The notes under the pieces: model-generated
Databases searched by the model: none
What the model was told of the DNA's origin: nothing
What the model saw: the letters and a program-made list of their open reading frames with translations, nothing else
Assembly (NCBI RefSeq): GCF_041435015.1
Contig: NZ_CP107989.1
Location: 1,178,001-1,242,000, forward strand
Reading direction: 5' to 3'
Length of the DNA stretch: 64,000 bases
Source: Streptomyces canus
GTDB lineage: Bacteria > Actinomycetota > Actinomycetes > Streptomycetales > Streptomycetaceae
Translations under genes and position numbers: made by a program
In this document: in pieces, positions 7,602 to 18,600 of the stretch
How positions within the stretch are numbered: position 1 is the stretch's first letter
Layout: each line of letters begins with the position of its first letter

Positions 7602-8648
7602 GTGAACATCGGTGAGATCGCCCGGCGGGCCGGTGTCTCGCGCAGCACCGTGTCCTACGCACTGAGCGGCAAGCGCCCGGTGTCGGAGGACACGCGCCGG
7701 AAGATCCAGCAGGTCGTCGACGAACTGGGCTACCAGCCCAGCGCCAGCGCCCGCGCCCTGGCCAACGGGCGGACCAGCACCATCGGCCTGGTCTTTCCGC
7801 CGGCCGGGAACCACTACACGGGGATGCAGCTGGACTTCATCGGCAGCGTGGTGGAGGCCGCCGCGGCCTACGACTACGACGTGCTGCTGTCGCCCAGCGG
7901 CGTGGACAGCGACCGCTCGTTCCAGCGGCTGCTGGGCGAACGGCGGGTCGACGGCGCGATCCTGATGGAGATCAGGCTGGAGGACGACCGGATCGATCAC
8001 CTGGCCGACCTGGACTTCCCCGCCATCGCCATCGGCCGCACCGCCCACCCGGAAAGCGGCTGGTGGGTCGGCCTGGACCACACCGCGCTCGCCGCGGCGT
8101 GCGTGCACCACCTGGCGGACCTCGGCCACAGCCGAATCGCCCTCGTCAACCGCCCCGAGCAGCTGCTGCGGGCCGGCTACGAGTCCGCCCACCGGGGGCT
8201 GGAGGGCTTCACCAAGGCCGCGGCCGAACGCGGGCTGACGGTGCGGACGTACTGCTGCGGGGACGACGCCGCCTCCGGCCAGGCATGCCTGGAGCGGATC
8301 CTGCATGCCGATCCGGCCACCACAGCCGTGGTCACGCTGAACGAGGCCGCGCTCGGTGGCCTCTACCGGGGGCTTGCCCAGGCGGGCCGCCACGTGCCGC
8401 GCGACTTCTCCGTCACCGGAGTCGTGGCCGGCCGGTGGGCGGAGACGGTGACCCCGCAGCTCACCGCAGCCGACGTACCAGCGGAAGAAATGGGCCGTCT
8501 CGCCGTCGAACTGCTGGTGGAGCGGCTCGGCAGTCCCGGCACTGTGGCCCGGCACCATCTCCTGACGCCGCCGATCTCCCTGCGGGCGAGTACAGGGCCC
8601 GCACGCGCCACACCTCCCACGCTCGACGGGCCCGCCAGCACCCTCTGA
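7602..8648 (+). CDS. LacI-family repressor of the adjacent glycan-utilisation locus
   Basis: The protein has 348 residues. I chose the GTG five bases after AAGGAG because the HTH then starts at residue 2 (NIGEIARRAGVSRSTVSYALSGKRPVSEDTRRKI); longer in-frame starts would put operator DNA inside the coding region. A hinge helix (QPSASARALAN) and a two-lobed sugar-binding domain follow. The protein should bind a mono- or oligosaccharide released by the downstream enzymes and repress the operon. Three CGAACCGGTTCG-type sites lie upstream of the gene, and a weaker relative (CGAACTGGTCAG at 8684) precedes the transporter genes. Confidence 0.92.
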   Translation: MNIGEIARRAGVSRSTVSYALSGKRPVSEDTRRKIQQVVDELGYQPSASARALANGRTSTIGLVFPPAGNHYTGMQLDFIGSVVEAAAAYDYDVLLSPSGVDSDRSFQRLLGERRVDGAILMEIRLEDDRIDHLADLDFPAIAIGRTAHPESGWWVGLDHTALAAACVHHLADLGHSRIALVNRPEQLLRAGYESAHRGLEGFTKAAAERGLTVRTYCCGDDAASGQACLERILHADPATTAVVTLNEAALGGLYRGLAQAGRHVPRDFSVTGVVAGRWAETVTPQLTAADVPAEEMGRLAVELLVERLGSPGTVARHHLLTPPISLRASTGPARATPPTLDGPASTL

Positions 8649-8776
8649 CCCTCCACGCACACCGCCCCACACCACCCGACGACCGAACTGGTCAGCGGCG
8701 CCGTTCTCCGTGCCCGCCTCTCCTCCCTGCCCCGTGCCCTCGGCACCCGTATGCCGAAAAACAAAGGAACCCTGCA

Positions 8777-10027
8777 ATGAACAGCTCCTCCAGACACCGC
8801 CGTCTCACCGCCGCGGCCCTGACCGTCCTGACCGTGGCCGCCGGTGCCACCGCCTGCGGCTCCGGCTCCGGCAGCAGCGGCACCCACAGCGCCGGCAGCG
8901 GCACGTACACCATCTGGGACCCCTACCCGCAGTTCGACAAGACCTCAGCCTGGGCCCAGGTGCTGGACACCTGCGGCAAGGGCGCCGGCGTGAAGATCAA
9001 GCGGACTGCCTTCGACACCAGTGACCTCACGAACAAGGCGCTGCTCGCGGCGCAGCAGGGCAACTCCCCGGACGTGCTGATCGTCGACAACCCCGTGGTG
9101 TCGACGCTGGCGGAAGCGGGCGTGCTCACCACAACCGACGACAACAAGATCGACACCTCGAAGGTCGACCCCAACCTCCTGGCGGCCGGCCAGTCGAGCG
9201 GCAAGACGTACGGCACCCCGATCGGCGCCAACACCCTGGCCCTCTACTACAACAAGAAGGTCCTGAAGGCCGCCGGCGTCGACATCGCCTCGATCAAGGA
9301 CTGGAAGTCGCTGACCGCGGCACTCGCCAAGGTCAAGCAGGCGGGGAAGAAGGGCATCACGTTCTCGGCGATCGGCACCGAGGAGGGCAGCTTCCAGTTC
9401 CTGCCCTGGTTCTGGGGCGCGGGTGCGAAGCTGACCGAGCTCGACTCGCCTCAGGGCGTCACGGCGCTGTCGCTGTGGAAGAACTGGCTGACGAAGGGCT
9501 ACGCGCCCAACTCGGTCATCAACAACACCCAGACCACCAGCTGGCAGGAGTTCGCGAGCGGCGACTACGCGTTCGCCGAGAACGGCACCTGGCAGCTCGC
9601 AGCCGCCGACAAGGGCGGCCTCGACTACGGCGTCCTGCCCATACCCGCCGCCGCGGGAGGCAACGCCTCCGCCCCCACCGGCGGCGAGTTCGTCACCGTC
9701 CCGGTCCAGGACGACACCGGCCGCTACACCACCTCGCAGAAGCTGGTCTCCTGCCTGACCGGCGACGAGAACCTGAACTTCACCGACAAAACGCTGTCCT
9801 ACGTGGCGCCCACTAGCACCGTCCAGGCCATGGAGAAGGCGGCCAACCCGGAGCTGACGCCGTGGATCGCGGCGGTCAAGGCGGCCAAGGGACGCACCAG
9901 CGACGACCTGGGCACCAAGTACCCGAAGATCTCCGAGCAGATGTGGAAGGCCGTCCAGTCCGCCCTCAGCGGGTCCCAGTCACCCAAGGACGCGATGGTC
10001 GCGGCCCAGGCCGCCGCCGCCAAGTAG
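8777..10027 (+). CDS. Sugar ABC transporter substrate-binding lipoprotein
   Basis: The protein has 416 residues from an ATG with AAAGGAA upstream. The N-terminus is a lipoprotein signal (basic SRHRR, hydrophobic core, Cys27 in GATACGSG), so it is probably tethered outside the membrane. The rest is a family 1 extracellular solute-binding protein with FDTSDLTNKALLAAQQGNSPDVLIVDNP near the N-terminus, YYNKKVLKAAGVD in the middle and FAENGTWQL late. It would capture oligosaccharide and deliver it to the two permeases that follow. No ATPase gene is in the operon; streptomycete transporters of this type commonly share the MsiK ATPase encoded elsewhere. Confidence 0.93.
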   Translation: MNSSSRHRRLTAAALTVLTVAAGATACGSGSGSSGTHSAGSGTYTIWDPYPQFDKTSAWAQVLDTCGKGAGVKIKRTAFDTSDLTNKALLAAQQGNSPDVLIVDNPVVSTLAEAGVLTTTDDNKIDTSKVDPNLLAAGQSSGKTYGTPIGANTLALYYNKKVLKAAGVDIASIKDWKSLTAALAKVKQAGKKGITFSAIGTEEGSFQFLPWFWGAGAKLTELDSPQGVTALSLWKNWLTKGYAPNSVINNTQTTSWQEFASGDYAFAENGTWQLAAADKGGLDYGVLPIPAAAGGNASAPTGGEFVTVPVQDDTGRYTTSQKLVSCLTGDENLNFTDKTLSYVAPTSTVQAMEKAANPELTPWIAAVKAAKGRTSDDLGTKYPKISEQMWKAVQSALSGSQSPKDAMVAAQAAAAK

Positions 10028-10046
10028 CAAGGACTCCCGGCCCCAG

Positions 10047-11033
10047 ATGAACCGCACCACGCACCTGCCGGACCGGCAGCCGGTGCGCGATCGGAACGGG
10101 GCGGCCACCGCCGCCCCGCCCCCGGCCCGCGCAACCGACCGGCCGCGCCGCCCCGTCTCCCCGCAGTGGGCCGCCTGGGCCTTCCTGGCCCCGGTGACCC
10201 TCTACCTCGTCCTGTTCTACGCCTATCCGCTGTACCGCAACCTCGACCTGAGCCTGCGCCACTACACCGTGCGCTCGTTCGTGCGGGGCGATGCCCCGTT
10301 CACCGGCCTGGCGAACTACCGGACGGTCTTCGACGACCCGACCTTCGCCCCGGCCCTGCTGCACACGGTGGTGTTCACCGGCGTGTGCCTGGTCTTCCAG
10401 TACAGCATCGGCCTGGCGCTGGCCGTCTTCTTCCACCAGCACTTCCGGCTCTCCGCCACCCTGCGGGCGCTGTTCCTGGTGCCGTGGCTGCTGCCGCTGA
10501 TCGTGTCCGCGTCGACCTGGTCGTGGATGCTCAACAGTGACTCCGGCATCGTCAACGCCGTCCTGCACGCCATCGGGATCGGCCCGGTGAACTGGCTGAC
10601 CTCGCCGTCCTGGTCGCTGACCTCGGTGATCATCGCGAACATCTGGATCGGCGTCCCCTTCAACCTGGTCGTCCTCTACAGCGGCCTGCAGTCCATCCCC
10701 GGCAGCCTGTACGAGGCGGCGGCCATCGACGGCGCGGGCTCCTGGCGGCGCTTCTGGAGCATCACCTTCCCGCTGCTGCGCCCGGTCTCCGCCATCACCC
10801 TGCTGCTGGGCCTGGTCTACACACTCAAGGTCTTCGACATCATCTGGATCATGACCAAGGGCGGTCCGGCCGACTCGTCCACCACCTTCGCCACCTGGTC
10901 CTACCAGCTCGGCTTCGGCAACCTGCTGCCCGCCTTCGGCCCCGGCGCCGCCGTCGGCAACCTGCTGGTGGTCGCCGCCCTGGTCTTCGGCCTGGTCTAC
11001 GTGCGGGTCCAGCGAAAGCAGGCGCTGTCATGA
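10047..11033 (+). CDS. Sugar ABC transporter permease, MalF type
   Basis: The protein has 328 residues, with a hydrophilic 45-residue N-terminus followed by about six membrane segments. The cytoplasmic EAA loop that contacts the ATPase is clear (LYEAAAIDGAGSWRRFWSI). It starts 20 bases after the binding-protein gene and ends in an ATGA overlap with the second permease. With its partner it forms the import channel for the sugar bound by the upstream lipoprotein. Confidence 0.93.
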   Translation: MNRTTHLPDRQPVRDRNGAATAAPPPARATDRPRRPVSPQWAAWAFLAPVTLYLVLFYAYPLYRNLDLSLRHYTVRSFVRGDAPFTGLANYRTVFDDPTFAPALLHTVVFTGVCLVFQYSIGLALAVFFHQHFRLSATLRALFLVPWLLPLIVSASTWSWMLNSDSGIVNAVLHAIGIGPVNWLTSPSWSLTSVIIANIWIGVPFNLVVLYSGLQSIPGSLYEAAAIDGAGSWRRFWSITFPLLRPVSAITLLLGLVYTLKVFDIIWIMTKGGPADSSTTFATWSYQLGFGNLLPAFGPGAAVGNLLVVAALVFGLVYVRVQRKQALS

Positions 11034-11839
11034 GAACACGGCTGAAGACCGTCCTTGGCCTGCTGCTGACCGGGATCATGCTCTTCCCGGTGTACTGGAT
11101 GCTCAACGTGTCCCTCACCCGCGACCAGGACATGCGCAAGAGCCCACCGGACCTGTTCCCCTCCCACGTCACCCTGGAGGGCTACCGGGCCGTCGTCGAC
11201 CAGCAGTTGCCCTACCTCGGCACCAGCCTCGTCATCGGTCTGGGCACCGTCGCCCTGACCGTGGCGCTGGCCGCCCCCGCCGGCTATGCGCTGGCCAAGC
11301 TGCGCCCGCGCGGCGGCGGAATCATGAGCTTCGTCCTGCTGGCCGCCCAGATGATCCCCGGGATCATCATGGCGATGGGCTTCTACGCCATCTACCTCCA
11401 ACTCGGCCTGCTCCAGACCGTTCCCGGCCTGATCGTCGCCGACTCCACCCTGGCCGTCCCCTTCGCCGTCCTCATCTTCACCGCGTTCATGTCCGGCATC
11501 CCCGGCGAACTCCTCCAGGCCGCGAAGACGGACGGCGCGGGACCCCTGCGCACCTTCCGGTCCATCGTGCTGCCGATGAGCCGCAACGCCGTCGTCACGG
11601 TGTCCCTGTTCGCGTTCCTGTGGTCCTGGTCCGACTTCATCTTCGCCAGCACCCTGGTCAACGGCGGGACGCACGAGCCGATCACCCTGGGCATCTACCA
11701 CTACATCGGCAACAACAACCAGCAGTGGAACGCCATCATGGCCACCGCCGTCGTGGCCTCCCTGCCCGCCGCGGTCATCCTCGTCCTCGCCCAGCGCTAC
11801 GTCGCCGCCGGCGTGACCGCCGGCGCCGTCAAGGACTGA
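11030..11839 (+). CDS. Sugar ABC transporter permease, MalG type
   Basis: The protein has 269 residues with six hydrophobic segments and the EAA-type loop ELLQAAKTDGAGPLRTFRSI. It is translationally coupled to the first permease by ATGA. The C-terminus ends in the GAVKD-like tail common in this subfamily. It pairs with the MalF-type protein, and the operon continues into hydrolase genes, so the imported sugar is probably an oligosaccharide cleaved from a polymer outside. Confidence 0.93.
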   Translation: MRTRLKTVLGLLLTGIMLFPVYWMLNVSLTRDQDMRKSPPDLFPSHVTLEGYRAVVDQQLPYLGTSLVIGLGTVALTVALAAPAGYALAKLRPRGGGIMSFVLLAAQMIPGIIMAMGFYAIYLQLGLLQTVPGLIVADSTLAVPFAVLIFTAFMSGIPGELLQAAKTDGAGPLRTFRSIVLPMSRNAVVTVSLFAFLWSWSDFIFASTLVNGGTHEPITLGIYHYIGNNNQQWNAIMATAVVASLPAAVILVLAQRYVAAGVTAGAVKD

Positions 11840-11937
11840 CACCTGAGGCGCCCGTCGTACGGCAGCGCTCCGCACGAGCCGCCGCGCGAGCAAGACGGCG
11901 CCCGACCCGGCCGACCGCCGACCACTTCGTCCAAGAA

Positions 11938-13701
11938 ATGAGTGCCGCCGTCATGAGCGCAGCCCCGCCCGGGCCGGCCTTCTCCGTCCACGATGTCCCC
12001 TTCAGCACATACGGGTCCTGGTTCGGCATCTCCCCCGTGCTCGCAGAGAAGACGCGCGCCGAGGACCTCCACCTCGTCTCCCACCAGAACGGCATGCACG
12101 CCGTCCTGAGCCTCGTGCCCCTCGACCCCGCGACGGGCGAGCGGGCCGAGACCCTGGTCGAGGCCACACCGGGCCTGCTCAGCTGGACCGGGAAAGGCGG
12201 GCGCGTCGGCCTCGCTTACGAGTCGCCCAACACCGTACGCGTGTACGGAGAAAGGCTGGGGCTGCGCGTCACCGCGGCGGCGCGGACCCTAACCCCCTTC
12301 AGCGGGACCTACTTCTACCGCGACCCGGTGGACGACGCCCACATCTTCACCTCCTACGAGACCGGCCGCCGCTACCGGATCACCGTGTTGTCCGGCACGG
12401 TCGCCGAGGTGTCCGGTGCTCAGACCCTGGGCGCCGATGACCGCGGTCTCATGGTCACCGCCTCCACCGACGGATCGTGGGAGGTCGCGGTCGAGGAACT
12501 CGACAGTGCGCGGCAGCCCTACCGCCCGTCGGCGGCGTTCGGCGAGGTCGTGCAGGCCGCGCGGCAGTCGTTCGCCGAGTTCGTCAACGCGGTCGCCCCG
12601 TGGCGTTCGTCCGACACCCCTGCGGCCGAACTCGCCGCCTACGTGGTCTGGTCGGCGACCGTACGCCCGGCCGGTCTGGTCACCCGGCCCGCGGTGCTGA
12701 TGTCCAAGCACTGGATGGACAAGGTCTGGAGCTGGGACCACTGCTTCAACGCCCTCGCCCTGGCCCCGGGGCACCCGCAGCTGGCCTGGGACCAGTTCTC
12801 CCTGCCCTTCGACCACCAGGACGAGACAGGCGCTCTGCCCGACTCCGTCACCCACTCCGAGGTCCTGTACAACTTCGTCAAACCGCCCATCCACGGCTGG
12901 GCCCTCGGCCACCTGCGCCGCCGACTGCCGAAGCCCCCCAGCCGCGCCCAACTGGCCGACGTCTACGCACGGTTGGCGCGCTGGACGGACTTCTGGCTCA
13001 CCGCCCGGTGCGCACCCGGCGCCGATCTGCCGCACTATCAGCACGGCAACGACAGCGGCTGGGACAACGCCACCACCTTCGACCCCGAACGCGTCGTCGT
13101 CACCGCGGACCTGGCCGCCTTCCTCACCCTCCAACTGCGCGAACTCGCCGATCTGGCGGACGAGTTGGAGCAACCGGACGACGCCCGCCGATGGACGCGC
13201 ACGGCCGACGCGACGCAGGCCGCGATGCTCGACACGCTGTGGACCGGCGACCGGTTCGTCGCCCGCTCGGCCGACGGCTCGGACACCTGGAGCAGCGCCA
13301 GCCTCCTCGACCTGATGCCCATCGCGCTGGGCGAGTGTCTGCCCGAGGACATCAGCGCCGTACTGGCCCGCCGGATCGAGGCCCATCTGACCCCGTACGG
13401 CCTGGCCACGGAGCTGCCGGACTCGCCGCACTACCTCGCCGACGGCTACTGGCGCGGCCCGATCTGGGCCCCCGCCACGGTCCTCGTCGAGGACGGCCTG
13501 CGGCGCGGCGGCCACCACCGGCTGGCGGACGAGATCAGCGCCCGCTTCCGCGCCCTGTGCGAGAAGCACGGCTTCGCCGAGAACTTCGACGCCCTCACTG
13601 GCACCGGTCTGCGCGACCGCGCCTACACCTGGACCGCCAGCAGCTACCTCCTACTCGCCGAAGCACACGTCCACCGTCACTCATCCAGGAGCCGCACATG
13701 A
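11938..13701 (+). CDS. MGH1-like / GH63-type intracellular glycoside hydrolase
   Basis: The protein has 587 residues without a signal peptide, so it should act on imported sugar. The second half has the (alpha/alpha)6-barrel motifs of the GH63/MGH1 and amylo-1,6-glucosidase-like group: KHWMDKVWSWDHCF near residue 260, QDETGALPDSV near 300, HGNDSGWDNATTFD near 367 and GYWRGPIWAP near 503. The first 200 residues are a beta-sandwich-like region. Substrate cannot be read: relatives act on alpha-glucosides, alpha-mannosyl-glycerate and other alpha-linked sugars. The start is the ATG after CCAAGAA; a second ATG lies five codons later. It ends in an ATGA overlap with the next gene. Confidence 0.8.
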   Translation: MSAAVMSAAPPGPAFSVHDVPFSTYGSWFGISPVLAEKTRAEDLHLVSHQNGMHAVLSLVPLDPATGERAETLVEATPGLLSWTGKGGRVGLAYESPNTVRVYGERLGLRVTAAARTLTPFSGTYFYRDPVDDAHIFTSYETGRRYRITVLSGTVAEVSGAQTLGADDRGLMVTASTDGSWEVAVEELDSARQPYRPSAAFGEVVQAARQSFAEFVNAVAPWRSSDTPAAELAAYVVWSATVRPAGLVTRPAVLMSKHWMDKVWSWDHCFNALALAPGHPQLAWDQFSLPFDHQDETGALPDSVTHSEVLYNFVKPPIHGWALGHLRRRLPKPPSRAQLADVYARLARWTDFWLTARCAPGADLPHYQHGNDSGWDNATTFDPERVVVTADLAAFLTLQLRELADLADELEQPDDARRWTRTADATQAAMLDTLWTGDRFVARSADGSDTWSSASLLDLMPIALGECLPEDISAVLARRIEAHLTPYGLATELPDSPHYLADGYWRGPIWAPATVLVEDGLRRGGHHRLADEISARFRALCEKHGFAENFDALTGTGLRDRAYTWTASSYLLLAEAHVHRHSSRSRT

Positions 13702-15569
13702 ACTCGCCTTGGACACCCAGGACTCCCCGGACACTTCCCGGTACCCGAAACCGCACGGGCCGCCGAGCGGCGTCCTGCCTCGCGGCCCTCACGGCCGCGG
13801 TGGCCACCACGCTGCTGCCCGCGACCCCGTCGCAGGCCGCCGACACCAGTGTCACCGTCGACTTCGCCACCGCCGGCGGCGCTCCCACGTACCACGCCTC
13901 CGGGATGATCTACGGGATGACGCCAAACGGCTCACTCCCGCAGGACCACTTCTTCAAGGACATCAAGTGGCACTTCATGCGGGCCGGCGGCGCACAGCTC
14001 AACAGCGGCGGCTACGCCACCAGCCTCGCCGACTACCAGACCCGCTGGAACTCGACCCTGGCCCAGTACAAGCGGACCGTCGCCCTCGGCGGCACCTTCG
14101 AGCTGCTCCCGCACGACCTGTGGGGTGCGGACGGAACCACCAGCCAGGGCTGGCCCGGCGACAACGGTGACTGGACGCAGTTCGACAACTTCGTCACCCA
14201 GCTCATCAACGACGTCAAGGCCAACAACATGACGGTCCAGTGGGACCTGTGGAACGAGCCCGACGGCGCAGGCTTCTGGGGTCGGTCACAGACCCAGTAT
14301 CTGCAGATGTGGTCACGCTTCCACGCCCGGGTCCGCGCCGCGTTCCCCGGCCAGCTGATCGTCGGCCCCAGCATCGCCGGCCAGCCCAACTCCTCCAACA
14401 CCTGGTGGACCACCTACCTGAACTACGTCAAGGCCAACAACGTCGCCCCGGACATCTACAGCTGGCACGACGAGCCCGGTGACCCGGTCACCGATGTCGG
14501 CCGTGCCAACTCGACGATCTCCGCGGCCGGCCTGACGAACACCCGGCCGTACGAGATCAACGAGTACGCGACGGCGTCCATGCAGTCCCCGGGCGGCGGT
14601 GCCTGGTTCATCGGCCGCCTGGAGCGGGCCGGCGCCGACGGCCTGCGCGGCAACTGGGCCTCCGGCACCCACCTGCACGACTACGAGGCGGCGCTGCTCA
14701 CCAAGAACAGCGTCGGCCAGTACCTGCCGCTGGGCGAATGGTTCATGTACCGCTACTACGGCTCGCAGACCGGCAACATCGTGAACCTGGTCCCGGGCAC
14801 CGGCACCGACGGCCTGGCCACCAAGGACAACACCGCCAAGAATGCCAAGGTGCTGCTCGGCAGCAGCGGCAACACCGGCAACGTCACCGTCAACCTGACC
14901 GGCCTGAACACCACGTCGGTGGTGGAAAGCGGCAAGGTCCGCGCGGTGGTCCAGCGCATCCCATACAACGGCGGAGCCGCCGTCGCCGGACCGACGACCG
15001 TCTCCGACACGACCCTGACGGTCAGCAACAACGCGGCCGCTGTGTCCCTCCCGTGGACGAACGCCAAGGACGGCTACACCGTCACCCTGCTGCCTCCGTC
15101 CAACACCACCATCTCCACCGTGGCCGTCAGCCAGAACAGCGGCCAGTGCCTGGACGACACCAACCTCAGCACCGCCAACGGCACGCAGTACCAGCAGTAC
15201 TACTGCGAGGGCGGCTACCAGCAGATGCTCGACCTCAAGCCGGTGAGCGGCAAGACCAACACGTACACCGTCGTCAACGAGCTCAGCGGCAAGTGCCTGG
15301 ACGTATCCCAGGCCTCCACGGCCGACGGCGCCGCCGTCACCCAGTACACCTGCAACGGCGCCACCAACCAGCAGTTCACACTCAACCCCGTTACCGCGCT
15401 CGGCAACAGTCAGGACTACCAGCTGGTCGCCGTCCACAGCGGCAAGTGCGTCGACGTCAGCAACGTCTCGACCACGGCCGGCGCCCAAATCCACCAGTGG
15501 ACCTGCGATCCCGCGAGCGCACTGGCCACCAAGAAGAACCAGATCTGGCGCCTCCTCGGCAAGAGCTGA
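13698..15569 (+). CDS. Secreted clan GH-A (GH39-like) glycosidase with C-terminal ricin lectin
   Basis: The protein has 623 residues with a long basic signal peptide (cut near residue 47 after SQA). Residues 50-400 are a TIM-barrel glycosidase of clan GH-A: LWNEPDG gives the acid/base Glu187 and EINEY the nucleophile Glu289, the layout of GH39-type enzymes. Residues 470-623 form a ricin beta-trefoil whose last 60 residues nearly match those of the next gene. It is coupled to the intracellular hydrolase by ATGA, so the operon encodes extracellular depolymerisation, uptake and intracellular hydrolysis. Family members act on xylosides, arabinosides and iduronides; the target here is unknown. Confidence 0.82.
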   Translation: MNSPWTPRTPRTLPGTRNRTGRRAASCLAALTAAVATTLLPATPSQAADTSVTVDFATAGGAPTYHASGMIYGMTPNGSLPQDHFFKDIKWHFMRAGGAQLNSGGYATSLADYQTRWNSTLAQYKRTVALGGTFELLPHDLWGADGTTSQGWPGDNGDWTQFDNFVTQLINDVKANNMTVQWDLWNEPDGAGFWGRSQTQYLQMWSRFHARVRAAFPGQLIVGPSIAGQPNSSNTWWTTYLNYVKANNVAPDIYSWHDEPGDPVTDVGRANSTISAAGLTNTRPYEINEYATASMQSPGGGAWFIGRLERAGADGLRGNWASGTHLHDYEAALLTKNSVGQYLPLGEWFMYRYYGSQTGNIVNLVPGTGTDGLATKDNTAKNAKVLLGSSGNTGNVTVNLTGLNTTSVVESGKVRAVVQRIPYNGGAAVAGPTTVSDTTLTVSNNAAAVSLPWTNAKDGYTVTLLPPSNTTISTVAVSQNSGQCLDDTNLSTANGTQYQQYYCEGGYQQMLDLKPVSGKTNTYTVVNELSGKCLDVSQASTADGAAVTQYTCNGATNQQFTLNPVTALGNSQDYQLVAVHSGKCVDVSNVSTTAGAQIHQWTCDPASALATKKNQIWRLLGKS

Positions 15570-15667
15570 CGACCGACGACTCGCGCGACTTCGCGCGAGC
15601 ACCCACACGTCCGGCACGGGGGCCGGCGCAGCACCAGCAAGCCCTATCCCTGAAAGAACGTGAGCAC

Positions 15668-18600
15668 ATGCGAAGACTCGAGCAAAGGCGCTCGACCTCA
15701 CGACGCCTTCTCCACGCCATCAGCAAGACGCTGCTCCCGCTGACCGTCATAGCCGGTGTCACCACCCTGACGGCAACGCCGGCCTCCGCGGCCACCCCCA
15801 CCCTCACCGTCGACCTGGGCACCACCACCGGAGCCTTCCACGGCGGCGCCTCCGGGGCGCTGTACGGCCTGTACGGCCCGGACGTGCCGACCAACAACCT
15901 CATCGAGGGGATGGGGCTCCAGACCACCAACACCAAGGCCCAGGACGGGCAACAGCACCCGGGCTCGGACGCGCTGGAGGTCGCCAAGCCGTTCGTGGAC
16001 AGCGGCGGCAAGGACGTCATGATCTACATGACGGACGTGTACCGCACGTTCAGCTATGAACGATCCAGCTACTCCGCCTACCAGGCGGCCATGCGGACAG
16101 AGATCGAGCAGGTGATGGCCAGTCCGTACAAGGACCGGGTCGTGCTCGTCCCCTACAACGAGCCCGACGGTATGTGGTTCCGTGGGATGCGCACCCAGTC
16201 CTCGCCGCTGGCCGCCTTCGAGGCCGAGTGGCTCCAGACGTACAACTTCATCAAGGGCATATGGCCCCAGGCGCGGATAGCGGGCCCCAACCTCTCCAGC
16301 TACACCGAGTTCGCTCTCAAGGGCTTCCTCACCTACTGCAAGGCCAACAACTGCCTGCCGGACGTCGTGACCTGGCACACCCTGGGCAGTCCGGCGGACG
16401 TGCGCACGACCGTCGACAACTACCGCGCGGCCGAGACCTCGGTGGGCATCCCCTCGCACCTGCCGATCAACCTCAACGAGTACGCCTTCCGGTACCACCT
16501 GACCGACCCCGGCCAGATGGTGCAGTGGATCGGGGCCATCGAGGACGAGAAGATCGACGGCAACCTGCCGTACTGGAACATCAACGGCAACCTCGGCGAC
16601 TCCGCCGCCGCCCAGAACACCCCCAACGCCCAGTGGTGGCTGTACAACTGGTACAGCTCCATGAGCGGTGGCAACACCGTCAAGGTCACCGGTGCCGCGT
16701 CCAACGCCGCCTACACCCTCCAGGGCCTGGCGAGCCTGGACACGGCCAAGAAGCAGGCCCGCGTCATCCTCGCCGGGGGCGGCACCAACGGTGACTCCAA
16801 CACGGTCATCAAGAACATCGACCCCGCGGTCTTCGGCAGTACCGTCCATGTCAGCGTCTTCCAGGACCGCTACAGCGGCTACATCGGCGCGGCGGCCACC
16901 CCCACCCGGCTCACCGACGCCGACGTCGCCGTGGGCTCGGACGGGTCGATCACCGTCCCCATCACCCTCGACGCGATGTCCGCGTACCAGGTGATCGTCT
17001 CCCCGGGCGGCACCGGCAGCACCACTGCCTCCGACAGCACCTGGAGAGGCACATACGAGGCCGAGAAGGCCACTCTCAGCGGCAGCGGCTACAACATCAA
17101 CACCGAAGGCACCACCAGCAACCTCGACAAGTTCGCCACCTCGGGCACCAAAGACGTCGGCGGCCTGCGCACCGGCTCGACCACGGTGATCTCCTTCCCC
17201 GTCTCCGTCCCCACCACCGGCGACTACAACCTGTCGGTGTTCGGCAACAGCTACGCCAAGGACGCCGACGTCAAGGGCCCGACGAACGTGTACGCGCGGG
17301 TCGACGGCGGCGCCTCGACCAGGATCGACATCCCCGTGGGCTTCCAGTGGGTGGTGTGGGGGCACGATGACGCCACCGTGCACCTCACGGCGGGCAGCCA
17401 CACCATCACCCTGGCCACCACCGGCGACAACGGCGGGGCGACCGTCGGTGACGCCATCATCGACAAGATCGACCTCCAGTACAAGGACGCATCCGTCCAG
17501 GGCACCACGCTCTACGAGGCCGAGCAGGCCGCCCTCTCCGACAGCGCCACCGCCACCTACACCTCCCAGGGCCAGTCCGGCGCAGGCGCGGTGAACCTCA
17601 CCTCCGGCAAGTCCGCGACGTTCTGGGTCTACTCCGCCCGAGACGGATACGCCGACCTGACCTCCCGTTTCCGCAACACCGGCCAGGCCGACCTCACCGT
17701 CAACGGCCAGACCGTCAACGACCAGACCCTCTCCGGCGCGACGACCGGCGCCTGGTCCACCTCCACCAACCGGGTGTACCTCAACGGCGGCATCAACAAG
17801 GTCAAGGTGACCGGGAGCGGCGGCACCCTGGCCCTGGACGACCTGGCCGTCACCCCGTTCAGCGCCACCGACGCTGTCACCACCGGCAACGTCGTCACCT
17901 ACCAGGCCGAGAACGGCACCCTCACCGGCACCGCGGCCGCCGACACCACCTACAGCCAGGCCAACGGCGGAGTCGTCACCGGCATCGGCAACGGGACCGC
18001 CAACTCCCTCACCCTCAACGTCAACGCGCCCTCGGCCGGCACCTACGCCATGACCATGCGCTACGCCAACGGCGAGGAACTGCCCTCCAACCACTACAAC
18101 CCCGACCTGTACGCCGAGCACGCCGACGTCAGCGTCAACGGCGGCAGCCCCAGCCGGGTCAATTTCGCCAGCACCCTGCACTGGAACCAGTTCGAGGACT
18201 ACACCGTCCCCGTCACCCTCACCAAGGGCGCCAACACCGTCAAGTTCACCGCCTCGCAGCTCTACAACTGGGACGGCACCACCATCGGCGTGGTCTCCTC
18301 CGGCGGCGGGTCCGACATCGGGCAGCCCCTGCGATCCAGCTCGGCGCCCCACCTCGACCAAGTCTCCTTCGCACCCACGACCCTTCACATCGGCGCCCCG
18401 GCCGGCTTCTCCTCCACGGCCGTCGCCCAGCACAGCGGGCTCTGCCTCGAAGACCCCGGCCAGTCCACCGCCAATGGCACCCAATACCAGCAGAACACCT
18501 GCGGCACCGGCCAGGAACAGCGCTTCGACTTCCATCCCGTCACCGGCACGACCGACACCTACACGCTCGTCAACCACTCCAGCGGCAAGTGCCTGGACGT